Source: a bacterium
Lineage (GTDB): Bacteria; SZUA-79; Acidulodesulfobacterales; Acidulodesulfobacteraceae
Direction: 5' to 3'
Assembly (NCBI GenBank): GCA_021800745.1
Contig: JAJYYS010000040.1
Location: 1-10,860 of the forward strand
DNA: 10,860 nt
In this document: positions 1-6,016 of the stretch, one piece after another
How the letters are laid out: the number at the start of each line of letters is the position of its first letter
Position numbering within the stretch: position 1 is the stretch's first letter
The notes under the pieces: model-generated
What the model saw: only the letters and a program-made list of their open reading frames with translations
Databases searched by the model: none
What the model was told of the DNA's origin: nothing
Made by a program: the position numbers and the translations under genes

Positions 1-1659
1 CTTTTGTTGTTTTTTAATTAAATTAACTGTCCTCGGAATATTTTCCGTTATTTTTACTGCGCCAGCGCCAAAATCTCCGTATTCGTTTTCAAGGTTTTGA
101 GCCGAATAAACCAATATAAAGGCCGCGCATTTCATGCTCATATACAAGCTCATGCCGCCGCAGATAAAAGCGCCGATAAGTCCGCTCAGAGCGTCTCCGC
201 TTCCGCCGCTTGCAAGTAAAGGGCCGTGTCCGCATTGCACGGAAACATGCCCGCCGTTTTTATCGAAAATAAACATATTCGAGCCTTTAAGTATCAGATA
301 GACGCCGAATTCTTTCGCGAAGCTTTTTCCGATGCTTATGGGGTCTTTTTCTATGGATTTTCTGTCTATGCCGGCAAGGCGCTCCATCTCTTTAAAATGG
401 GGCGTAAGTATTAAATCGGCTTGATTTGCCGTTTTCTTTAAAAAATCCGTATCTTCCGATAAAATGTTTAATGCGTCCGCATCGAGAATAACCGGAACTT
501 TTATTTCGGGAAGAAGCCTATGTAAAAATGTTTTGGTTTCTTCTTTTAAACCTATGCCTGGTCCTATAACCGCCGCATTTTTTCCTTTTAATAAATTTTC
601 TTTTATAATTTCGGCGCCGTTTTTCATAAAAAAACCGGCATTATCGTCAAAAACAGGATAGGTCATAATTTCGTCTGTTTTTGCTTCCATAACGTCGTTC
701 AGTTTAGCGGGAACCGCCGCCGTCACCAGACCCGCGCCGCCTTTTAATCCGGCATAAGACGCCATAAAAGCCGCGCCGCTTTTACCGGAACTTCCGGCTA
801 TAACGAGAAGATGTCCGTAATCGAATTTAGTTCCGGTTTTTTTTCTATCCTTAAAACATCCTCCTATTTCTTCCCGCGTAATTATTTCTATTCCGGGACG
901 GTGTTTTTTTAATAGTTGCGCGGGCTGGTTTATATCTATTAAAACTGTTTTTTCGCTTAAAAGCAGTTTTTCGCCGTCGTTTATATAAAATCCGGTTTTT
1001 AATCCGCCGAATGTAAAAACTTTTTTTATATTATTTTTGACGCATGCGCCCATAAATTCGCCGGTATCTGCGTTTAAACCGCTTGGAACGTCTATACAGA
1101 TTATGTCGAAACCTTTTTTGTTCTCACCGTCTTGATATTTGCTTTCAAATTTTTTTAATCTTTCGTGATGTTTGCCGTAATCGCTCTTTTCGTTTACGGT
1201 TTCGATAATCTTTTTAAAAAAACCGCCTAACTCCCTGTTTAGTCCTACGCCGAAAATTGCATCCGCCAGAATATCCGTTTTATCTAAAATTTCGCCTAAA
1301 AGCGGGATTTTACCCTCTTCGGATATTTCGATTATGCCTGCGCCGAGTTTTATTAATATGTCTAAATTTTCCTTTGCAACCCCTTTATATGAACCGCTTT
1401 CCGCAATAATTACGGTCTTTGCGTTAAATCCTGCGTTAAAAAAATACCTTGATAGAACGAACCCGTCCCCGCCGTTATTTCCTTTGCCGCATATAACGGT
1501 AATCAAGGCTTTTTGAAGAAAACTTTTGCCGTATAAACTTAAAATCTCCCTATAGCATCCGCTTCCGGCATTTTCCATTAATATATTTTCGGAATATCCG
1601 AAAATAGAATAGCTTTCTTCGTCTATTTTTTTTAAATTTTCCGAAAAATATAATTCCAT
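1..1659 (-). CDS. nnr: Bifunctional NAD(P)HX epimerase / ADP-dependent NAD(P)HX dehydratase, 3' end cut by the window
   Basis: This enzyme repairs hydrated NADH and NADPH. The N-terminal YjeF-like domain epimerises R-NAD(P)HX to the S form, and the C-terminal ribokinase-like domain dehydrates it using ADP. I read 553 codons from an ATG at 1657-1659 without a stop, so the gene runs off the window edge. The end is probably near, because the family is about 500-550 residues and the visible tail (ITENIPRTVNLIKKQQK) resembles a family C-terminus. The epimerase domain shows GNNGGDG at residues 60-66 and DVPSGLNADTG from residue 190. The dehydratase domain has YGHLLVIAGSSGKSGAA, LDADAL around residues 392-397, LTPHFKEM, and SGGSGD at 484-489 with the expected catalytic Asp489. 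It starts 16 bp after acpS, with only a weak AGAGAA as ribosome site, so it is probably the last or next-to-last gene of the operon. Both domains look intact. Confidence 0.95.
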   Translation of the reverse strand, partial: MELYFSENLKKIDEESYSIFGYSENILMENAGSGCYREILSLYGKSFLQKALITVICGKGNNGGDGFVLSRYFFNAGFNAKTVIIAESGSYKGVAKENLDILIKLGAGIIEISEEGKIPLLGEILDKTDILADAIFGVGLNRELGGFFKKIIETVNEKSDYGKHHERLKKFESKYQDGENKKGFDIICIDVPSGLNADTGEFMGACVKNNIKKVFTFGGLKTGFYINDGEKLLLSEKTVLIDINQPAQLLKKHRPGIEIITREEIGGCFKDRKKTGTKFDYGHLLVIAGSSGKSGAAFMASYAGLKGGAGLVTAAVPAKLNDVMEAKTDEIMTYPVFDDNAGFFMKNGAEIIKENLLKGKNAAVIGPGIGLKEETKTFLHRLLPEIKVPVILDADALNILSEDTDFLKKTANQADLILTPHFKEMERLAGIDRKSIEKDPISIGKSFAKEFGVYLILKGSNMFIFDKNGGHVSVQCGHGPLLASGGSGDALSGLIGAFICGGMSLYMSMKCAAFILVYSAQNLENEYGDFGAGAVKITENIPRTVNLIKKQQK

Positions 1660-1675
1660 TTTTTTATTGAATTCT

Positions 1676-2047
1676 CTATTGAATCACCACGACGGCGCAG
1701 GCAAAACCTTTATCATGCGATATGCTTACTTTTGCCGAAGAGATATTTTGTTTAAAATTTATGTCGATATCTATATAAGGCTGTCCGCTTTCATCGTTTA
1801 ATACCGTTATTTTATTTAACGGAATAGAAAAAAGACCTCTTCCTGCAGCTTTCAAAAAAGCCTCTTTTGCCGCAAAATATCCGGCGGCTTTTTCAAATCC
1901 TCTGTTTTCGTTCTTACTCTTGACGCTTTCTATCGTTTTTACCTCTGCTTCCGAGAAAACCCTCGAATAAAACTTCTCACGCCGCAGCTCGAGTATTTTT
2001 CTTATTTTTTCTATATCTACCAGATCTATGCCTATTCCTTTTATCAT
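1676..2047 (-). CDS. acpS: Holo-[acyl-carrier-protein] synthase
   Basis: AcpS transfers the 4'-phosphopantetheine arm of coenzyme A to a serine of apo-ACP, switching on fatty acid synthesis; it is a small cytoplasmic, Mg-dependent trimer. The protein has 123 residues, the usual size for AcpS. It starts with GIGIDLVDI (Asp8 is the expected metal ligand). It carries the signature FAAKEAFLKAAGRG at 58-71, with Glu62 as second metal ligand and Lys66, and ends with the typical VSISHDKGFACAVVVIQ strand. The ATG is supported by the conserved N-terminus and by a GGGGAAA sequence 11 bp upstream (near 2056-2062). It lies 218 bp after pdxJ, and most of that gap is repeat sequence. I saw no convincing promoter there, so it may depend on readthrough from pdxJ. 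The pdxJ-acpS pairing is common in proteobacteria. Confidence 0.96.
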   Translation of the reverse strand: MIKGIGIDLVDIEKIRKILELRREKFYSRVFSEAEVKTIESVKSKNENRGFEKAAGYFAAKEAFLKAAGRGLFSIPLNKITVLNDESGQPYIDIDINFKQNISSAKVSISHDKGFACAVVVIQ

Positions 2048-2096
2048 TTTTGATATTTCCCCAAATCCCGATTTAGAAACTATTTAATAATCCCGC

Positions 2097-2143
2097 CATT
2101 GCGAATTGTTATCTGTCATTGCAACCGTATATGTCGTCATTGC
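2097..2143. repeat. Three CATTGC motifs spaced 20-21 bp
   Basis: CATTGC occurs at 2097-2102, 2117-2122 and 2138-2143, the last being the terminus of repeat element 1. The first copy is also followed by GA, as at the element end. The regular spacing suggests decayed or nested copies of the element terminus, though three short motifs could also arise by chance. This makes up most of the remaining non-coding sequence upstream of acpS. Confidence 0.4.
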
Positions 2144-2285
2144 GAGCCTATCTTTGACTGCGCTTATAAAACCAACGGTTTTATGCAGGCAAAGATGCGG
2201 GCGGAGTCCAGCGCAGCTAACCAATATCGTCTTTTGCATTTAGCGGCAATAGATTGCTTCGTCGCTTACGCTCCTCGCAATGACG
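2135..2285. repeat. 151-bp palindromic repeat element 1 (pdxJ/acpS gap), with 12-bp perfect terminal inverted repeats
   Basis: The ends are CGTCATTGCGAG at 2135-2146 and its exact complement CTCGCAATGACG at 2274-2285. The left half (2138-2199) contains nested inverted repeats: ATCTTTGACTG (2150-2160) against CAGGCAAAGAT (2186-2196), with one mismatch, and ATAAAACC (2166-2173) against GGTTTTAT (2177-2184). It matches element 2 at 57 of 62 positions in the opposite orientation. The right half, ending AGATTGCTTCGTCGCTTACG then CTCCTCGCAATGACG, resembles a repeat common in many bacterial genomes whose translation gives peptides like SLRGAK. No transposase is encoded, so it is either a non-autonomous mobile element or a REP-like repeat. 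It overlaps the last codons of pdxJ. Confidence 0.85.
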
Positions 2286-3042
2286 GAATTTGGGTTTTTT
2301 TTATAGATTGGAATTTTGCGAATTCCGCCGCTTTTATAATGCCGAGCATTTCTTTAACGGCTGATTCAAGTCCGTCGAATACAGCCTTGGATACAATCGA
2401 AAATCCTATATTAAACTCTTCAAATCCGTCTATCAATGCTATATCGTATATGTTTTTATAGTCCAATCCATGTCCGGCATTAACCTTGAGCCCTATTTTT
2501 AAAGCATATTCAACTGCCGCCTTAATTCTCGACAGTTCTTTTGCCCTGCCCGTTTCGGTAGTTTCCCCTGCATATCTTCCCGTGTGTATTTCTATGAAAT
2601 CGAATCCTGCCTCCATTGCCGCATCGGTTTGCCTTAAATCCGGCTCTATAAAAGCCGACGTTATACTGTCCGACGATTTAAACTTAAATGTTTCCGTAAT
2701 ATTCTTGTATCTTTTTATATCGGCGGCTATATCGAGTCCGCCTTCCGTAGTGAGCTCTTTTCTTTTTTCCGGAACTATGGTAACGCTTCTCGGCATAATA
2801 TCTATTGCTATTTCCACTATTTTTTCGTCTGCGGACATTTCCAAATTTAATCTTTTCGTCAATTCCGATATAATCCTGACGTCGTTATCTCTTATATGCC
2901 TCCTGTCTTCCCTTAAATGGCAGGTTACGTTGGATGCGCCTGCATCTAAAACAACGAAAGCCGCATGAACAGGCGACGGAAAGTTTTCTCCTCTCGCATT
3001 CCTCAAGGTTGCTATATGGTCGATATTAACGCCTAATTTCAT
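2266..3042 (-). CDS. pdxJ: Pyridoxine 5'-phosphate synthase
   Basis: PdxJ condenses 1-deoxyxylulose 5-phosphate with 3-amino-2-oxopropyl phosphate to make pyridoxine 5'-phosphate, the last ring-forming step of DXP-dependent vitamin B6 synthesis. The TIM-barrel motifs are present: LGVNIDHIATLRNARG at 3-18, HLREDRRHI at 42-50, LNLEMS at 65-70, TIVPEKRKELTTEGG at 88-102 and VNAGHGLDY at 187-195. His9, His42, Glu68 and His191 match expected active-site positions. One departure is NIGF (211-214), where the family normally has NIGH. The protein is 258 residues against roughly 240 usually. The last five residues (SLRGA) and the TAA stop are encoded inside repeat element 1, so the C-terminal tail is probably acquired. 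The ATG is preceded by GGAGG at 3055-3059, 12 bp away, within a duplicated stretch. It is probably transcribed with glmM across element 2. Confidence 0.96.
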   Translation of the reverse strand: MKLGVNIDHIATLRNARGENFPSPVHAAFVVLDAGASNVTCHLREDRRHIRDNDVRIISELTKRLNLEMSADEKIVEIAIDIMPRSVTIVPEKRKELTTEGGLDIAADIKRYKNITETFKFKSSDSITSAFIEPDLRQTDAAMEAGFDFIEIHTGRYAGETTETGRAKELSRIKAAVEYALKIGLKVNAGHGLDYKNIYDIALIDGFEEFNIGFSIVSKAVFDGLESAVKEMLGIIKAAEFAKFQSIKKTQIPSLRGA

Positions 3043-3070
3043 AATTAGTTTTTACCTCCATTCTTAAAAC
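3033..3070. repeat. Direct repeat copy A (pdxJ side), start and ribosome site of pdxJ
   Basis: This 38-bp stretch matches 3152-3189 at 35 of 38 positions, and the first 27 bp are identical. On the minus strand it contains GGAGGTAAAAAC, TAA, TT, then the true pdxJ ATG. Upstream of that it still spells a relic of the GlmM tail, KNGGKN then stop, parallel to the real KGGGKN. The three mismatches are adjacent, at 3060-3062. Confidence 0.9.
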
Positions 3071-3144
3071 GAGATTGCTTCGCATCTTTGGCTGCATAAA
3101 ACCGTTGGTTTTATAATCACAGCCAAAGATATGCTCGCAATGAC
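3071..3144. repeat. Palindromic repeat element 2 (glmM/pdxJ gap)
   Basis: This is a compact hairpin-forming repeat. The outer arms are ATCTTTGGCTG (3084-3094) and CAGCCAAAGAT (3120-3130), perfectly complementary. The inner arms are ATAAAACC (3096-3103) and GGTTTTAT (3107-3114) around a 3-nt loop. The ends AGATTGCTTCGC and GCTCGCAATGAC are imperfect inverted repeats. Read on the minus strand, 3081-3142 matches 2138-2199 of element 1 at 57 of 62 positions. It is flanked by a 38-bp direct duplication. In the operon transcript it would fold between glmM and pdxJ, with possible effects on mRNA stability or relative expression. It lacks a run of U, so it is a poor candidate for an intrinsic terminator. 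Confidence 0.85.
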
Positions 3145-3161
3145 ACTTTTACTAATTTCAT
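3117..3161 (-). other. Vestigial start of pdxJ: 14-codon decoy ORF in the duplicated junction
   Basis: Copy B of the duplication retains the pdxJ ribosome site and start. From the ATG at 3159-3161 the frame reads MKLVKVSLRAYLWL and stops at TGA. The first three residues match PdxJ (MKLG...), and the rest comes from repeat element 2. The GGAGG is 12 bp upstream, inside the end of glmM. It is probably a by-product of the duplication and not a functional peptide, though ribosomes may initiate here. Confidence 0.5.
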
Positions 3162-3189
3162 AATTAGTTTTTACCTCCGCCCTTAAAAC
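3152..3189. repeat. Direct repeat copy B (glmM side), end of glmM
   Basis: Partner of 3033-3070, with 35 of 38 identities. On the minus strand it encodes the last residues of GlmM (FKGGGKN) and its TAA stop, followed by a duplicated copy of the pdxJ start. Removing one copy and element 2 would restore a glmM-TAA-TT-ATG-pdxJ junction with a 2-bp gap, in line with the 1-3 bp gaps elsewhere in this operon. Confidence 0.9.
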
Positions 3190-4534
3190 ACTTCTCTATT
3201 TCTTCCTTTATTTCACCGCCTATATTGTTTATTTCGTCATAGTTTTCGCCTTCGACGAGAACCCTGAGATAGTTCTGCGTTCCCGAGTATCGGACGAAGA
3301 TTCTGCCCCTGTCTTTTAAAACTTCGCCGAAATATGCAATTTTTTTTGAAACCCCGGGTAATTCGTCTATGTTTTTTCTATATGGAACATCGACGTTAAA
3401 AAGAGCCTGCGGATAAGGATTGATTACTTTTCTCAGCTCTGAAAGCGGCATGCCCGTTTTTACCATTACGGAAAGAAGTTTTAAGGCGGATATTATGCCG
3501 TCGCCGGTATTGATGTCGTCTAAAAATATTATGTGCCCCGACTGCTCTCCTCCTAGGTTATATCCGTTTTTGAGCATTTTTTCCATAATATACCTGTCGC
3601 CTACGTCGGCGTAAACGGTTTTTATTCCATGTTTTTTAAATAATATTTCCAGAGCTATGTTTGACATATGAGTAGTAACCACGCCGTTATTTTTTAAATA
3701 CCCTTCCGTCTTCATATGTAGGGCGCAGATCGCGAGGAATTCATCGCCCAGCAGCGTCTTTCCGTTTTCGTCGCAAAAAATTACTCTATCGCCGTCGCCG
3801 TCCAAAGCCAGTCCGACGTCGGCACCGGTTTTTTTAACGGAAGAACTTAAATTTTCGGGGTACATCGAACCGCATCCGTCGTTAATATTTATTCCGTCCG
3901 GATTTGCGCTTTCTAAAATAACTTCGGCTCCAAGCTCCGAAAAAACTTCGGGGGCGGCTTTATAGTTTGCGCCGTTGGCACAGTCCAAAACAATTTTTAG
4001 CCCATTCAGCGTCAGGTTTCTGGGAAAAGAAAGTTTGGTGAAAATAACGTATCTTCCCGTAGCATCGTCTATCCTGTGAGCTTTGCCTATATTAATTCCC
4101 GTCGTACCTGCGTTATCGAAACTAAAATTAAAAAATAAATCTTCGATTTTTTTTTCTACTTCATCGTCGAATTTAAACCCGTTCCCGTCGAAAAACTTAA
4201 TACCGTTATCGTAAAAAGGATTATGCGAAGCGGAAATTACGACTCCGGCATCCGCCCTCATACTTGAAGTTATAAAAGCGACTCCGGGGGTAGGCATGGG
4301 CCCGACTAAATAAACGTCAGAACCCATAGCGCATATGCCGGATGAAAGAGCCGTTTCCAGCATATATCCGGAAATTCTCGTATCTTTTCCTATAACTATT
4401 TTTAACCTTTTATCTTTTGATTTTAAGACCTTGACTAATGCCATACCGAGCTTTAAAGCGACTTCGGATGTCAAAGGATACCTGTTAGCCTGTCCGCGCA
4501 CGCCGTCCGTGCCGAATAATTTCCTGACGCTCAA
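3164..4534 (-). CDS. glmM: Phosphoglucosamine mutase
   Basis: GlmM converts glucosamine 6-phosphate to glucosamine 1-phosphate on the way to UDP-GlcNAc for peptidoglycan and lipopolysaccharide. The 456 residues are full length. The expected loops are in order: RKLFGTDGVRG at 4-14, the phosphoserine loop SASHNP at 101-106 (Ser103 is the likely phosphorylated residue), the Mg loop DGDGDR at 245-250, the sugar loop GGEQSGH at 328-334, and the phosphate loop RYSGTQN at 415-421. The last has Gln where Glu is frequent. The start is TTG at 4532-4534, supported by the conserved N-terminus and by AAAGGAG at 4540-4546, which lies inside the last codons of cdaR. Only 1 bp separates it from the cdaR stop, which argues for translational coupling. 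The cdaA-cdaR-glmM order matches Firmicutes, where GlmM binds and restrains CdaA. Confidence 0.97.
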   Translation of the reverse strand: MSVRKLFGTDGVRGQANRYPLTSEVALKLGMALVKVLKSKDKRLKIVIGKDTRISGYMLETALSSGICAMGSDVYLVGPMPTPGVAFITSSMRADAGVVISASHNPFYDNGIKFFDGNGFKFDDEVEKKIEDLFFNFSFDNAGTTGINIGKAHRIDDATGRYVIFTKLSFPRNLTLNGLKIVLDCANGANYKAAPEVFSELGAEVILESANPDGININDGCGSMYPENLSSSVKKTGADVGLALDGDGDRVIFCDENGKTLLGDEFLAICALHMKTEGYLKNNGVVTTHMSNIALEILFKKHGIKTVYADVGDRYIMEKMLKNGYNLGGEQSGHIIFLDDINTGDGIISALKLLSVMVKTGMPLSELRKVINPYPQALFNVDVPYRKNIDELPGVSKKIAYFGEVLKDRGRIFVRYSGTQNYLRVLVEGENYDEINNIGGEIKEEIEKCFKGGGKN

Positions 4535-4535
4535 A

Positions 4536-5189
4536 TTATCTCCTTTCTACCGTAATATTAACGTTTACTTTTTTATTATACAAAATTTTTACCAATTTTG
4601 TAGGTTTTCTTAATGAAACCGTTAGTAACTTATTTTTGCCTATATTATCTAAATTTATTTTCATTGTCGTTATAACCGAAAGATGATCTACTATGTCCCT
4701 TGGTCCTCTTACCATGACATATTGGGGAAATACCCCCATACTCTTCAGGACATATCCGTTAGGAAGAGTCCCAACGGTTACGGGAAGGACTTTTACATAT
4801 TTTGTTATAATTCTGCTTATTATTATAGGAACGATACGCGGACGAATTTTAATAATTTTAATTCCGTTGGGAAGATTTAAATAGGCGCTGCCTAAAATTA
4901 TCGTATTTTTTTTAGCTAATAGAGAATATCCGTTTATTTTAAAAATAATTTTTTTATTAAGCTTCATCAATGCTATTCTAGAGCCGCGCAGTTTTAAATG
5001 AATTTTTACCGGAAGGGTATTACTGACGGCATATCCCTTAGGAAGATGCTCTATGGCTAATCCTGCCGTATAGACCGCGTCCCGTTTCGTTCCTCCGACG
5101 ACGTAAGCCCATATAATAACGGCAAAAATTAAAGAAAAAAGTTTCAGCCAAAAATTTTTTTTAATCAAATTTTCTAAATATTTACTCAT
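4536..5189 (-). CDS. cdaR: YbbR-domain membrane protein, CdaR-like regulator of CdaA
   Basis: The 217-residue protein has an N-terminal membrane anchor (about residues 14-32, FWLKLFSLIFAVIIWAYVV) followed by an extracytoplasmic region. The sequence patterns fit two YbbR repeats, roughly residues 38-118 and 125-215; PKGYAV in the first and PNGYVL in the second occupy equivalent places. In Bacillus and Listeria the larger CdaR proteins carry about four YbbR repeats and modulate the neighbouring cyclase CdaA. The role here is inferred from family and position. It starts 2 bp after the cdaA stop with no strong ribosome site, so expression probably depends on coupling to cdaA. The repeat assignment was made by eye; the anchor and context are more secure. 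Confidence 0.88.
   Translation of the reverse strand: MSKYLENLIKKNFWLKLFSLIFAVIIWAYVVGGTKRDAVYTAGLAIEHLPKGYAVSNTLPVKIHLKLRGSRIALMKLNKKIIFKINGYSLLAKKNTIILGSAYLNLPNGIKIIKIRPRIVPIIISRIITKYVKVLPVTVGTLPNGYVLKSMGVFPQYVMVRGPRDIVDHLSVITTMKINLDNIGKNKLLTVSLRKPTKLVKILYNKKVNVNITVERR
4540..4546 (-). promoter_or_regulatory. Ribosome binding site deciding the TTG start of glmM
   Basis: AAAGGAG on the minus strand lies about 5 bp before the TTG at 4532-4534 and inside the final codons of cdaR (VERR, stop). It supports TTG as the start and suggests coupling of glmM translation to cdaR. Confidence 0.85.
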
Positions 5190-5191
5190 TT

Positions 5192-6013
5192 TTATTTTTC
5201 GCCGTATTTTCCGAACAAAAGTTCGGAAATCGATTTTATTAAACTATGTCCATGGTCATACTGGTATTTTAAATTTTTTAATAGCTGATTCCTTAAATCT
5301 TCCATGTTTTCTATATTAGATATTCTTTTTGGACGGACAATCGAAATTTTACCGCTTTCTTCCGAAATAACTAACGAAAAGGCATCCGTAAGCTCGGAAA
5401 GCCCTATAGCGGCTCTATGTCTCGTCCCTAATTTTTTGCTTATATTGTCCTCCGTGGAAAGAGGCAGATAACAGGAAGCGGCGGCAACCCTGCCCTTTTG
5501 AATAATAACTGCGCCGTCGTGAAGAGGCGAAGGCGGGGTGAATATGCTTAAAAGAAGTTCTTTGGATACTATAGAATCTAATTTAATCCCGATTTTTAAA
5601 TAATCTCCGAGGAACACGTTTCTTTCAAAAACTATAATCGCCCCTATTCTTTTTGAGGCGAGTTCAAAAGCCGCCTTTGAAGTTTCTTCGATTAAATTTA
5701 CCCTTTCTAATTTATTCTGAGCGACCGCGAAAGGATTTTTTCCGACTTCGATGAGCGCCCTTCTGATCTCGTTTCTGAAAAGAACTATTATTACGATTAT
5801 AATGGAACTCAAAAAATTACCGAAAATATATTCCGTCGCATAAAGCTTAAACACTACCGAAAATAAAAATACGGCAAAAACTATTATCAGCCCGACTAAT
5901 ACCTGAAACGCCCCGGTACCTTTAATGAGCGTTATAGCCCTGTATAATATAAAGGCGACTATAATAATATCCGCTATATCGCGCCATCCGAAATTCTGTA
6001 AAAGAGAGAACAT
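5192..6013 (-). CDS. cdaA: Diadenylate cyclase, c-di-AMP synthase of the CdaA type
   Basis: CdaA joins two ATP molecules into cyclic di-AMP, a second messenger linked to potassium, osmolyte and cell-wall control. The 273-residue protein has three membrane helices at about 13-30, 36-56 and 63-79, then a cytoplasmic DAC domain. Catalytic motifs are intact: DGA at 166-168, within SPLHDGAVIIQKGRVAAASCYLPLS, and GTRHRAAIGLSE at 197-208 with the RHR triad at 198-200. Length and topology match CdaA (DacA), not DisA or CdaS. It begins 3 bp after the folP stop and ends 2 bp before cdaR, so it is part of the compact ftsH-glmM block. Placement next to glmM suggests that c-di-AMP level is tied to UDP-GlcNAc supply. 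Phosphodiesterases and receptors are not in the window. Confidence 0.97.
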   Translation of the reverse strand: MFSLLQNFGWRDIADIIIVAFILYRAITLIKGTGAFQVLVGLIIVFAVFLFSVVFKLYATEYIFGNFLSSIIIVIIVLFRNEIRRALIEVGKNPFAVAQNKLERVNLIEETSKAAFELASKRIGAIIVFERNVFLGDYLKIGIKLDSIVSKELLLSIFTPPSPLHDGAVIIQKGRVAAASCYLPLSTEDNISKKLGTRHRAAIGLSELTDAFSLVISEESGKISIVRPKRISNIENMEDLRNQLLKNLKYQYDHGHSLIKSISELLFGKYGEK

Positions 6014-6016
6014 ATT

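Noticed and set aside
1..1659. Possible frameshift in nnr between the epimerase and dehydratase domains
   Set aside because: A first count of the start codon position suggested a frame difference. Recounting placed the ATG at 1657-1659, in frame with the C-terminal motifs to the window edge.
2048..2134. Promoter for acpS
   Set aside because: ATGACA-like and TATTAA-like hexamers occur, but their spacing (about 24 bp) is too long and other pairs match poorly.
2099..2461. Plus-strand 120-codon reading frame
   Set aside because: Its first part translates repeat element 1 and the rest is antisense to pdxJ. The Cys/His-rich start is the usual artefact of this repeat, with no ribosome site or family match.
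2486..2968. Plus-strand 160-codon reading frame
   Set aside because: It is antisense to the well-supported pdxJ coding sequence. Its hydrophobic, Ser-rich composition follows from the opposite strand.
2135..3144. CRISPR array or attachment sites at the repeats
   Set aside because: There are only two related copies, in inverted orientation, about 1 kb apart and with a gene between them. There is no regular repeat-spacer pattern and no integrase or cas gene.
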